A program made the position numbers and the translations under genes. From positions 2,604,001 to 2,668,000 of the forward strand of contig OZ220466.1 in the NCBI GenBank assembly GCA_965116055.1: a stretch of DNA of 64,000 nucleotides, given 5' to 3'. The DNA is from Bin55 sp965116055 (GTDB lineage Bacteria; Pseudomonadota; Gammaproteobacteria; Pseudomonadales; Azotimanducaceae). Positions 1 to 8,234 of this stretch are shown here, in pieces; position 1 is the stretch's first letter; each line of letters opens with the position of its first letter. The notes beneath the pieces were generated by a model. The model searched no databases. It saw only the letters and a list, made by a program, of their open reading frames with translations, and was not told the origin of the DNA.

Positions 1-700
1 CTATGCCTATGGCGCTTACGGCTTGACGAGCGATCCAGCCTTCCGTACAAACGTGCTTTCGTTACTTGATCGCGGTTTCGTATATGCGATCGCGCACATC
101 CGTGGCGGAGCAGAAATGGGCCACCATTGGTATGAAGCTGGTAAGCTCAAACAACGCACTAACACGTTCAACGACTTCGTGGATGTCGCCCACTTTCTGA
201 TTGAGAGCAAGTACACCTCTAAACAACGCCTTGCAATTTCAGGGGGTAGTGCGGGCGGGTCGCTCATGGGCGCCGTAATCAATCAAGCGCCTCACCTGTG
301 GGGCGTTGTTGCTGCCCATGTACCATTCGTCGACATCTTGAATACGATGCTTGATGATTCTCTGCCGCTAACACCGATCGAATGGCCGGAATGGGGCAAC
401 CCGATTGAGAGCAAAGAAGACTATGAGTACATCCGCTCTTATTCACCTTACGATCAACTTACACGGATCGCATATCCGCCGCTGTTTGTCACCGCAGGTT
501 TAAACGACCCACGCGTGACCTATTGGGAGCCGGCGAAATGGGTAGCGAAAATCCGCCATCTCAAAACGGACAAGAATCCCCTCGTGCTCAAGACGGAGAT
601 GAGCGCAGGACATGGTGGCAAATCTGGCCGCTTTGATGCCCTTCGAGAAGTAGCACAGGAATATGCGTTCATACTGAACGCGTTAAATAAGTTAGATTAG
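1..700 (+). CDS. ptrB: Oligopeptidase B (S9 prolyl oligopeptidase family), 3' part only
   Basis: The reading frame is open from base 2, so the gene begins before the window. The visible ~232 residues are the C-terminal alpha/beta-hydrolase catalytic domain of a serine oligopeptidase that cleaves short peptides after basic residues. The window opens with a YAYGAYG motif that precedes the oxyanion region in this family. The nucleophile elbow is GGSAGGS, the catalytic Asp lies in LNDPRV, and the catalytic His lies in GHGGKSGR near the C-terminus. RGGAEMG is also family-typical. The N-terminal beta-propeller is outside the window. It converges with nlpD, whose stop lies 22 bases away. Assignment to oligopeptidase B rather than prolyl endopeptidase rests on the RGGAEMG/GGSAGG context and is likely but not proven. 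Confidence 0.9.
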   Translation, partial: YAYGAYGLTSDPAFRTNVLSLLDRGFVYAIAHIRGGAEMGHHWYEAGKLKQRTNTFNDFVDVAHFLIESKYTSKQRLAISGGSAGGSLMGAVINQAPHLWGVVAAHVPFVDILNTMLDDSLPLTPIEWPEWGNPIESKEDYEYIRSYSPYDQLTRIAYPPLFVTAGLNDPRVTYWEPAKWVAKIRHLKTDKNPLVLKTEMSAGHGGKSGRFDALREVAQEYAFILNALNKLD

Positions 701-722
701 AACAGCATGGCAGGTGGCTGAG

Positions 723-1598
723 TCAATTGCGCGTGGTTAGAGCGATCACTGCGTTGGGATTCAACGGTTTGCCGTTCGCCCAGATCTCAAAGCGAAATTG
801 TCGATTGCGATTAGCGTCAAGGGCTATCCCATCGTTCGATGGCGCGATGCTGGTGATCACATCACCGGTCGCAAGATTTTGCCCTTCCTTGACCGTATGC
901 TTGGTGTTGAATTCATAAGCCACCAAATGTGAGGTGGTTGCATCCACTATGATCAGGTGACGGAATTTATTTAACCCTGCACCAGCGTAAATAACCTTGC
1001 CTGCAATCGCGGCGACGATTTCCGTACCGTCCGCCAACAAATAGTCCAAACCTGTTGCATTGCTACTCGCCAAAGGTTCGTAAGGCACAGGCCATTGCCA
1101 ACCAGGTTTAGTGCGCACAGTATGCAATTTCATTTTTGGCAAGGGATTCACCCGATGTTCGACCGACGGTTTGGGCGGTTGCACGGGTGGTTGTTTAACC
1201 GCTTCTGCAGCTGCTTGCGGCGACTGCGCTACCGGTTGCTCCCGTTTTTTCTTAGTTGGCGAGCGTAGACGCTCTGGTTGCACCTGGTCTTCCAGTGTGT
1301 TTCGAACCACTAATAAGTCGTTCGGTCGAATGATGTACGGCGCTTTGATATCGTTGCGCGAAGCAATCTCGATAACTCTTAGGCCATAACGCCGCGAAAT
1401 CGAATACAGCGTATCACCGCGCGCCACTACATGACAGAATTCATCGGCATGTTCCGCTCGACACGCGCGTTCACTGACGGCGTAAGCATGTTCGCTCTGA
1501 CGCGATTTATCAATGACAGGCGCAGGAACCTCGGCAACGCACCCAGCCAGCAGTGCAATGCTTAATGCAACGATGGTGCCATAGAGCTTAGACCGCAC
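723..1598 (-). CDS. nlpD: NlpD-like lipoprotein, LysM plus degenerate LytM (M23) domain
   Basis: A predicted outer-membrane lipoprotein of 291 residues that probably activates periplasmic amidases during septal peptidoglycan splitting. A lipoprotein signal peptide ends at LLAGC (Cys20). A LysM domain follows at about residues 55-98 (GDTLYSISRRYGL), then a Pro/Lys-rich linker. The C-terminal LytM-like domain (about 168-285) keeps family features such as IVAAIAGKVIYAG and RFEIW but lacks the zinc ligands of active M23 peptidases, as NlpD/EnvC-type activators do. It is the last gene of the long minus-strand block and overlaps the end of the DUF368 gene by 11 bases. In many gammaproteobacteria rpoS follows nlpD; here a convergent oligopeptidase gene follows instead. 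Confidence 0.88.
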   Translation of the reverse strand: MRSKLYGTIVALSIALLAGCVAEVPAPVIDKSRQSEHAYAVSERACRAEHADEFCHVVARGDTLYSISRRYGLRVIEIASRNDIKAPYIIRPNDLLVVRNTLEDQVQPERLRSPTKKKREQPVAQSPQAAAEAVKQPPVQPPKPSVEHRVNPLPKMKLHTVRTKPGWQWPVPYEPLASSNATGLDYLLADGTEIVAAIAGKVIYAGAGLNKFRHLIIVDATTSHLVAYEFNTKHTVKEGQNLATGDVITSIAPSNDGIALDANRNRQFRFEIWANGKPLNPNAVIALTTRN

Positions 1599-2430
1599 GT
1601 CGCTCAGCCACTCGCATCAAGGTTAAGACGACTAATAGTCCAACAGTCGAACACGCAAGCGTGGCAAAGAACTGCGATTCGTCGTTGATTCCTGGTAGAT
1701 GAGGTACGCCTTGATCAGATTGCCAGGGCCATACTCGGTAGGTTGTGCTTACAACCAAGCCAACGAAAAAAGCAACCATCACTTGCCGATGTTTCTGCAA
1801 TCCATGCGAGATCAATTTCGGTAACACCGCAAAAGCAAGCGCCATACCACTGACGAACAATGCAATTTTTGCGATTTCAAGTGCTCGAATAGCTTCAAGC
1901 ATCGGCAGCCACAAGCCCATAAGTAACAACACCATGGCCCCTGAGATGCCGGGTAGAATCCATGCGCTAAATGCGCCGACTCCCCCCATGGCGTACAACC
2001 AAAGTGGCGGCTCTAAGGTCCATTCTGGTAGTGCAACGATAGGCAGTCCGAGTAGCAATCCTAGCGGTGTGAATCTGGCCAGGTGACGGATTTTGAGTGT
2101 GCGCCCTAGCTCGATCACCACACCTAACACGACCCCAAACACAGTACCCCAAAATAACCGGGGTTCGTTATCAACAAACTCCGTCACGGTAAACAAGGCA
2201 ATCAAGAACCCGCAACCCATCCACAAGCCGAGTTGCACGAGAAACTTCGCTGCATTCAGCCTGCTTTCAAACGAGGCAGGCGACGCTCGCAACCTAGCCC
2301 ATTGGCCCAAAGCGTCAACCATTTCGTCGTAGATATTCGTGATCAAGGCAACGGTACCGCCCGAAATACCCGGCAGTGCTTCGACAATGCCCATCAATAC
2401 GCCACGCCAACACAGGCCTAGCCAGCTCAT
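1588..2430 (-). CDS. DUF368 (PopT-type) polytopic membrane protein, putative undecaprenyl-phosphate translocase
   Basis: A 280-residue integral membrane protein of the DUF368 family. Two related motifs, PGISGGT near residue 20 and PGISGAM near residue 160, each sit beside hydrophobic segments, which suggests an internally duplicated, inverted topology. Members of this family (PopT in Vibrio cholerae) have been reported to recycle undecaprenyl phosphate across the inner membrane. The stop overlaps the nlpD start by 11 bases, and the start overlaps the pcm stop by 4 bases (ATGA), implying translational coupling. The location fits a lipid-carrier role, since the same long block holds uppS, which makes the precursor of that carrier. 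Family assignment is solid; the substrate is inferred from other members. Confidence 0.85.
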   Translation of the reverse strand: MSWLGLCWRGVLMGIVEALPGISGGTVALITNIYDEMVDALGQWARLRASPASFESRLNAAKFLVQLGLWMGCGFLIALFTVTEFVDNEPRLFWGTVFGVVLGVVIELGRTLKIRHLARFTPLGLLLGLPIVALPEWTLEPPLWLYAMGGVGAFSAWILPGISGAMVLLLMGLWLPMLEAIRALEIAKIALFVSGMALAFAVLPKLISHGLQKHRQVMVAFFVGLVVSTTYRVWPWQSDQGVPHLPGINDESQFFATLACSTVGLLVVLTLMRVAERRAV

Positions 2431-3089
2431 GTCGCAGTCTGCACGCCTTTCAACATGGGTACAAAGCGCACACCTGACAGAACCTTACGCACGAATCCTT
2501 GTGGCGTTCGCTCCCATTGAACCAACAATTGACCACCGTAGGATGATTCGTTGACCGGCATGATAAGACGACCGTGCAGAGTGACTTGCTCCCAAAGGTC
2601 TTCCGGCACCGTTTCCGCACTCGCGGTGCCAAGTACTGCATTAAAAGGCCCAGATTCAAGCCAGCCAGCGTGGCCGTCGGCAAATTTGAAATGTACATTT
2701 TCAATCCCGAGCGTCTCAAGCGTCCGTCGAGCACGTGCTTGCAATGGTTCGATCCGTTCCATCGTATAGACTTCGCGAAACAAACGCGCCAGAATCGCCG
2801 TTTGATATCCACAGCCGGTTCCGATTTCGAGCACACGCGTGCGGTCGCTGACCGCAGCAGCCGCACTTGACATCATGGCAACAACCGTCGGCTGTGATAT
2901 GGTCTGACGAAAACCGATCGGTAAGACGATATCATCGTATGCACGGTGAGTCATCGCTTCGTCGACAAACGCATGTCGTGGCACTTGCTCCATGATGTCC
3001 AGCACCTCCGTCGTCGCAAAGTCCTGCGCCGCAATGCGCTGTAGTAAGCGTGCGCGCGAACGCGCCCAATTCATGCCTGTACCAATCAT
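2427..3089 (-). CDS. pcm: Protein-L-isoaspartate O-methyltransferase
   Basis: A 220-residue SAM-dependent repair methyltransferase that methylates L-isoaspartyl residues in damaged proteins. The N-terminal half carries the family signature around PRHAFVDEAMTHRAYDD and LPIGFRQTISQP. SAM motif I is VLEIGTGCGYQTA (about residues 86-98). The C-terminal LKGVQ segment is also family-like. It sits between truD and the DUF368 gene; in E. coli-type genomes surE separates truD and pcm, but here only 9 bases do. The first Met is followed by MNWARSRARLLQ, so translation may begin at the second Met, five residues in. The downstream gene overlaps by four bases. Confidence 0.93.
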   Translation of the reverse strand: MIGTGMNWARSRARLLQRIAAQDFATTEVLDIMEQVPRHAFVDEAMTHRAYDDIVLPIGFRQTISQPTVVAMMSSAAAAVSDRTRVLEIGTGCGYQTAILARLFREVYTMERIEPLQARARRTLETLGIENVHFKFADGHAGWLESGPFNAVLGTASAETVPEDLWEQVTLHGRLIMPVNESSYGGQLLVQWERTPQGFVRKVLSGVRFVPMLKGVQTAT

Positions 3090-3098
3090 CTGGCGGAT

Positions 3099-4100
3099 TT
3101 AATCCGGCGCCTGGCGGTAATCAAAACACTCTCGTAGCACCGAGGTAGCGTAGCAACCTGCGGGTAGCGTAAAACTCAAGCGCGCTGCTTGCCCTTCTAT
3201 AGCGCATACCAGTTCGATAGGGTCCAACTGAAATGCCCGACGCTCCTGTTTCAAACCAACCCATTCAAGCGCGTCCGTTATGGCTGTTGATTCTCTTAAT
3301 GCGCTTACTTCGATCTCACGAGCAAAGCCTGAAGTAGCGGAGCGACCTCGCCCCCAGAGTGGTCCAGTCGGCTTGCCGTCTACCACGATATCGCCCTCCA
3401 TCGTATCGTGCCACTGCCCCCGTTCAACTCGCGCGGCGAGCGTTAGGTTAAACGCATAACTGCGAAGTGCGGAAATATAGATAGATCGCAAAAATCTTGA
3501 GCGCGGCAGCCGTCCTGCTTGAATCCACTTCATCGCGTCGACGACATTAAGCCCGTCCCGACCGAATCTTTGCTCGCCGAAATAATTCGGCACGCGCTGC
3601 AAACGCTTGAACGACACTAACGGCCGGTCAATTTGGCGTACTACAATGTCAAAACGGTTTCGAAAACTGCTCGACGGACGCACCTTTCGAACGTGACGAT
3701 GACAACGTAATACATCCAGTGCCAGGTCCGAAACGCGTGAGCTACCACGCGGAAGATGGACACTAAACCATTGCGTTGCGACACTGCGTTTATCCTTCAA
3801 CCCTGCGTAACCTACGCTATGCAAAGGCACGCGAAACTGAGACGCTAGTTGCTTCTGTACTTCACGGGTTGTGCGATTGACCTTACGTATTTGAAGTAAA
3901 AGGTGTTCACCGACATCAGTTGGCTCGAACGATAGTCGCTCCTCGACTTGAAAATCTTCTGGCTTGACGCGAATGAAGCCCGGTGAGCGAGGTTCATATG
4001 ATGCCGTAGGTAATGCGCCAAACTGTACCAAACTGTCAAGATTCTCAGCGCGCACTTGCGATGTACAAGCCATAGCTGCGCCATCAAGAGTCGTCGACAT
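3099..4100 (-). CDS. truD: tRNA pseudouridine(13) synthase TruD
   Basis: A 333-residue TruD-family pseudouridine synthase acting on U13 of tRNA(Glu). The catalytic Asp is Asp103 in GYAGLKDKRSVATQ. NYFGEQRFGRDG is the second family signature, and RVKPEDFQVEE near residue 45 matches the usual N-terminus. The length is close to the family norm (~340-350). The start at 4100 overlaps the end of ftsB by 17 bases; an ATG nine codons later (4073) is an alternative that would remove the overlap. ispD and ispF, which commonly lie between ftsB and truD, are absent here. Confidence 0.95.
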   Translation of the reverse strand: MSTTLDGAAMACTSQVRAENLDSLVQFGALPTASYEPRSPGFIRVKPEDFQVEERLSFEPTDVGEHLLLQIRKVNRTTREVQKQLASQFRVPLHSVGYAGLKDKRSVATQWFSVHLPRGSSRVSDLALDVLRCHRHVRKVRPSSSFRNRFDIVVRQIDRPLVSFKRLQRVPNYFGEQRFGRDGLNVVDAMKWIQAGRLPRSRFLRSIYISALRSYAFNLTLAARVERGQWHDTMEGDIVVDGKPTGPLWGRGRSATSGFAREIEVSALRESTAITDALEWVGLKQERRAFQLDPIELVCAIEGQAARLSFTLPAGCYATSVLRECFDYRQAPD

Positions 4101-4359
4101 ATAGGTAAAACGTCTCGTTGGGTTTGATCATACCAAGGTCATTGCGCGCGATCGTTTCAATGACCGACTTATCGTGCTTGATGCGTTGGATTTCCATCCG
4201 TAACGTCGCGTTACGCGATGCCAGTCGCTGATTGAGCTCAGCCTGTGCTTTGACATCTTGCACAAGCAATTGCGTCTTGAAGAATCCCGTATCGCCGAAC
4301 CAATACATGTATTGCATGACGACGAAGACGCAAAATAACGACGAGAGCAATAATTTCAT
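4084..4359 (-). CDS. ftsB: Cell division protein FtsB
   Basis: A 91-residue bitopic division protein: a short cytoplasmic start, one transmembrane helix (about residues 2-20), then a periplasmic coiled coil rich in Gln/Lys/Arg/Asn and a C-terminal ARNDLGMIKPNETFY segment typical of FtsB. MYWFGDTG immediately after the membrane helix is also characteristic. FtsB forms the FtsQBL complex of the divisome. The start chosen is the ATG at 4359, four bases after the eno stop; a longer upstream frame exists but overlaps eno and has no FtsB character. The gene lies between eno and truD. Confidence 0.92.
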   Translation of the reverse strand: MKLLLSSLFCVFVVMQYMYWFGDTGFFKTQLLVQDVKAQAELNQRLASRNATLRMEIQRIKHDKSVIETIARNDLGMIKPNETFYLYVDDS

Positions 4360-4363
4360 AAGT

Positions 4364-5668
4364 TCAATTCCTTTCGAACTTGGCGTATTCGCTGGCGCCT
4401 CCAAACGCCGCGGTCTCAAGTTGCTCTTCAATACGCAATAGGCGGTTGTATTTCGCGACCCGTTCGGATCGCGAGGCCGAGCCTGTTTTGATCTGCCCGG
4501 CACCCGTTCCTACTGCAATATCGGCGATCTTCGTGTCTTCCGTGTCACCTGACCGATGTGAGACAACCGTCGTGTAATTGTGGTCGTGCGCAATACGCAT
4601 GACGTCAAATGTCTCGGTAACTGTACCTACTTGGTTCAATTTCACCAAAATTGAATTCGCAACGCCTTGTTCGATGCCGTCAAGGAATCGCTGCTTGTTC
4701 GTGACGAAAACATCATCACCAACGAGCTGCGTTGAGTGCCCAAGCTGGGTTGTTAACGCCTGCCAGTCTTGTATTTGAGATTCATGGCAACCGTCTTCGA
4801 TCGTCACAATCTGCGGAAATTGCCGTTTCAGTTCTACCAGCATGTCGACCATCGCTTTAGGCGTTAACGGCGGTTGTCCAATGTTAGGCCGATAACTTTG
4901 ATCCTCGTAAAACTCCGTTGCGGCGCAATCCAAACCCAGATAACAGTCTTTTCCAGCCTCATATCCGGACGCGATCGTGGCATCGAGTAAGAACTCAAGC
5001 GCTTGTACATTCGACTCGAAATTCGGCGCAAACCCACCTTCGTCCCCAACCGTTGTCGAGCGTGGTGGCACCGATTCCTGCAATTGCCGTTTGAGTACAT
5101 GAAAGATTTCAATGCCAATGCGCAATGTCTCGCGAAACGTGCTACCGCCGACTGGGACGAGCATGAATTCCTGAAATACCACATTGTTATCTGCATGCGC
5201 GCCGCCGTTAAGCACATTCATCAACGGTACCGGCAGTCGCATAGGAACTGAGTCAAACAATTCGTTGACGTGGAGGTAAAGCGGCATGTGTTTCGCACGT
5301 GAGCCAGCTTCCAGCGCCGCAAGCGATGCACCGAGCATTGCATTCGCACCGAGATGCTGTTTATTCGGCGTTGCATCCAACTCCAGCAAGCGACTGTCAA
5401 CTAGCGACTGATCCGTCGCGTCTATGCCGTGCAAGCCATCCGCGATCACACCATTTACATCGGCCACCGCCTGCAAGACGCCCCTACCAAAATAGCGATT
5501 CGGGTCGCCATCGCGTTTTTCAACGGCTTCAAACGAACCAACCGACGCACCGGAAGGGACGATGGCCGACCCGACTGTGCCGTTGCTAAGATGGACATCG
5601 ACTTCGACCGTCGGATTGCCGCGCGAGTCGAACACCTCACGACCGCGTACCGCGACGATCCGACTCAA
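4364..5668 (-). CDS. eno: Enolase
   Basis: A 434-residue glycolytic enolase that interconverts 2-phosphoglycerate and phosphoenolpyruvate. Expected elements are present: SRGNPTVEVDV at the N-terminus, GDEGGFAPN with the catalytic Glu, Mg ligands in EFYED, TIEDG and VGDDVFVTN, the catalytic Lys in ILVKLNQVGTVTET, SHRSGDTEDT, and GQIKTGSASRSER. The segment after TIEDG (CHESQIQDW) departs from the usual GLAEDDW-like sequence, a small divergence that leaves the metal ligands intact. The start overlaps the kdsA stop by 4 bases. The pyrG-kdsA-eno-ftsB order is the Pseudomonas-type arrangement. Confidence 0.97.
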   Translation of the reverse strand: MSRIVAVRGREVFDSRGNPTVEVDVHLSNGTVGSAIVPSGASVGSFEAVEKRDGDPNRYFGRGVLQAVADVNGVIADGLHGIDATDQSLVDSRLLELDATPNKQHLGANAMLGASLAALEAGSRAKHMPLYLHVNELFDSVPMRLPVPLMNVLNGGAHADNNVVFQEFMLVPVGGSTFRETLRIGIEIFHVLKRQLQESVPPRSTTVGDEGGFAPNFESNVQALEFLLDATIASGYEAGKDCYLGLDCAATEFYEDQSYRPNIGQPPLTPKAMVDMLVELKRQFPQIVTIEDGCHESQIQDWQALTTQLGHSTQLVGDDVFVTNKQRFLDGIEQGVANSILVKLNQVGTVTETFDVMRIAHDHNYTTVVSHRSGDTEDTKIADIAVGTGAGQIKTGSASRSERVAKYNRLLRIEEQLETAAFGGASEYAKFERN

Positions 5669-6501
5669 GCCACTTGCTCTTCTAAATGATCGAATTGCTT
5701 CACATGCCTATCAAGCACCGCTAGCTGCTCAAGCAACGGTCGCATCAGCGTTAAAGGCCATGAATTAGGGCCGTCCGACTTTGCCTCATCAGGCCGTGGG
5801 TGCGTTTCCATAAACAAGCCGTCAATACCGACAGCCGTCGCGGCGCGGGCAAGTACCGGCACCATGGCGCGTTGACCGCCGGAAACAGAATCTTGACCTC
5901 CCGGTAGTTGTACGGAATGCGTAGCATCGAAAACTACCGGACATCCCGTCCCGCGCATGATTGCAAGTGACCGCATATCAGACACGAGGTTGTTGTAACC
6001 GAAGCTGACACCGCGCTCGCAAACCATGATTTGTTCGTTCCCCGTCGATTTTGCCTTAGCTACGACATGCGTCATATCGCCAGGCGCGAGAAACTGGCCT
6101 TTTTTAATATTGACCGGCAAGCCTTGTTCGCAAACTTTTACGATAAAGTCGGTCTGGCGACATAAAAACGCCGGGGTCTGTAATACCGAAGCCACCTCTG
6201 AAACTTCATCCAATGGCGTGTATTCATGGACATCGGTGAGTACGGGCACGCCCACTTCGCACTTGACCGCCTGCAAGATAGCAAGCCCTTCTTCAATTCC
6301 CCGACCACGGTAACTCTTGATCGAAGACCGATTCGCCTTGTCGAACGAACTCTTGAATATATAGGGAATCGACAGTGATGCAGTCACTTCCTTGAGATGC
6401 GAGGCCACGTCGATCGCTAACGCTTGATCCTCAATAACGCAAGGGCCGGCAATAAGGAAGATAGGCTGTCGGTCGCCGACCTCAAAATCGCAGAGTTTCA
6501 T
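5665..6501 (-). CDS. kdsA: 3-deoxy-8-phosphooctulonate synthase (KDO-8-P synthase)
   Basis: A 278-residue class I DAHP-synthetase-fold enzyme condensing arabinose-5-phosphate with phosphoenolpyruvate to make KDO-8-phosphate for the LPS inner core. IAGPCVIED near the start, FKSSFDKANRSS, VLTDVHE, IMVCERGVSFGYNNLV and VFDATHSVQLPGG are all family signatures. It overlaps both neighbours by 4 bases (pyrG upstream, eno downstream), so the three are probably co-translated. Its presence with lpxB, lpxD and fabZ in the same block implies that the cell makes Kdo-containing LPS. Confidence 0.97.
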   Translation of the reverse strand: MKLCDFEVGDRQPIFLIAGPCVIEDQALAIDVASHLKEVTASLSIPYIFKSSFDKANRSSIKSYRGRGIEEGLAILQAVKCEVGVPVLTDVHEYTPLDEVSEVASVLQTPAFLCRQTDFIVKVCEQGLPVNIKKGQFLAPGDMTHVVAKAKSTGNEQIMVCERGVSFGYNNLVSDMRSLAIMRGTGCPVVFDATHSVQLPGGQDSVSGGQRAMVPVLARAATAVGIDGLFMETHPRPDEAKSDGPNSWPLTLMRPLLEQLAVLDRHVKQFDHLEEQVA

Positions 6502-8129
6502 GCAGTCAATGCGGCATATTCATGCGACGCTCGCACAAAATCACTAAACAAAGGATGACCGTGCGTAGGCGTGGATGTGAACTCTGGGTGGAACTGACAC
6601 GCAACAAACCACTGACCGTTTTTAAGTTCTAGCGTTTCAACGAGCTGCTCGCGCTTGCTTCTTCCAGTGAAATGCATGCCCGCATGTTCCAACGCATCAA
6701 TATAAGCCTCGTTAACTTCGTAACGGTGTCGATGCCGTTCTCGAATCGAACTACGTCGATAGATCGAACTAACGCGCGAAGTCGACAACAGCATACACTC
6801 CTGCTCGCCCAATCGCATGGTACCACCTAGGTCGTCGCCAGGCTGGAACTTTTTTAACCTGCCCGATTCGTCTTGCCATTCCTCTACGAGCGCTATGACC
6901 GGATATGGCGTATCTCGTTTCAATTCCGTGCTATTGGCATCTTCCCATCCCATCTCGCTACGTGCAAACTCCACCACCGCGGCGTGCAAACCATAGCAAA
7001 TGCCTAGGTAAGGCACCTTCCGTTGCCTTGCGAAACCCGCCGCGCGAATCTTCCCCTCGAATCCTCGCGCGCCAAAGCCTCCCGGGATCAATACGCCATG
7101 TGCTTGTTCAAGCACACCGACGCCGTTCTGCTCTACCGCTTCTGAATCGACCGTTTCAACTTCAACTTTGACACCCGTCTGAATACCTGCATGAATCAAC
7201 GCTTCAATTAACGACATGTACGCATCCGTGGAATCCACGTATTTGCCGACGACCGCAATTCGCGTCACGCCACTAGCACAAATTCGCTTGCGCTCTACTT
7301 CCTTCCATGCTTCAAGGTCGGCTAGCTTGCTTTCGATTCCGAAGTGCTTCAACACGATGTCATCCAGACCCTGTTGATTCAATACGAGCGGCACTTGGTA
7401 TATTGATTCCACGTTCGCAAGCGGTATCACCGCTTCAGTGCTCACATTGCTAAATAATGCAATCTTGTTGCGAGGACCTACACCTAGTTGCTGCTCCTTA
7501 CACCGGCAGATAAGAATATCTGGTTGAAGTCCAATTGAACGTAGTTCCTTGACGGAATGTTGAGTAGGTTTGGTTTTATCCTCCCCATCACTCAGTTGCG
7601 GCACTAATGTGAGGTGTATGAAGAGCGTGTTCTGAAAACCTTCTTCGAGTCGCATTTGCCGAATGGCTTCAAGAAATGGCTGCGATTCGATGTCACCCAC
7701 AGTACCACCCGTTTCGACAATGATCACATCGTTGTCCTTCGCCACATCGCGAATGCGTGCCTTAATCTCATCCGTAATGTGCGGAATGACTTGAACGGTC
7801 AATCCACCATAGGCACCCGCACGTTCACGCTTAATAACCGCATCGTAAATCGAACCGGTTGTGAAGTTGTTTGCGCGCCCCATCGGATTCTGGATGAAAC
7901 GCTCGTAATGCCCAAGATCAAGATCCGTTTCCGCGCCGTCAGCAGTGACGAATACTTCGCCATGTTGATTCGGGCTCATCGTCCCTGGATCCACATTGAT
8001 GTATGGATCCATCTTGACAGCGTCCACCTTGAGCCCGCGCGCTTTCAAAATAGTGCCTAGGGATGCCGTAGCCACGCCTTTGCCGAGACCGGATACAACA
8101 CCACCCGTCACGAACACGTAGTGAGTCAG
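6498..8129 (-). CDS. pyrG: CTP synthase, probable CTG start
   Basis: CTP synthase converts UTP to CTP with glutamine as amino donor. The N-terminal synthetase domain carries VTGGVVSGLGKGVATASL and DPYINVDPGTMSP. The C-terminal class I glutaminase domain has PGGFGARG, the nucleophile Cys in LGICYGLH, and QFHPEF with its His and Glu. The usual N-terminus is M-(T)-x-Y-(I/V)-FVTGG. The only GTG or ATG near it (GTG at 8117) would begin at FVTGG and trim the first strand. A CTG at 8129 restores the expected THYVFVTGG start and has AGGGAG seven bases upstream, so I chose CTG, giving 543 residues. The end overlaps kdsA by 4 bases. Confidence 0.95.
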   Translation of the reverse strand: MTHYVFVTGGVVSGLGKGVATASLGTILKARGLKVDAVKMDPYINVDPGTMSPNQHGEVFVTADGAETDLDLGHYERFIQNPMGRANNFTTGSIYDAVIKRERAGAYGGLTVQVIPHITDEIKARIRDVAKDNDVIIVETGGTVGDIESQPFLEAIRQMRLEEGFQNTLFIHLTLVPQLSDGEDKTKPTQHSVKELRSIGLQPDILICRCKEQQLGVGPRNKIALFSNVSTEAVIPLANVESIYQVPLVLNQQGLDDIVLKHFGIESKLADLEAWKEVERKRICASGVTRIAVVGKYVDSTDAYMSLIEALIHAGIQTGVKVEVETVDSEAVEQNGVGVLEQAHGVLIPGGFGARGFEGKIRAAGFARQRKVPYLGICYGLHAAVVEFARSEMGWEDANSTELKRDTPYPVIALVEEWQDESGRLKKFQPGDDLGGTMRLGEQECMLLSTSRVSSIYRRSSIRERHRHRYEVNEAYIDALEHAGMHFTGRSKREQLVETLELKNGQWFVACQFHPEFTSTPTHGHPLFSDFVRASHEYAALTA

Positions 8130-8234
8130 TAGATCGCTCCCTAAACTGAGCTGGATGCTAACAGGAAGTATGTGAGTGAAATTTTAGGATTCGCCATCTT
8201 TGCCTCCAGAAACGGATAGCTCTTGACGGCCACC

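Noticed and set aside
5299..5689. Plus-strand frames opposite eno
   Set aside because: Shadow frames of a well-conserved enolase gene.
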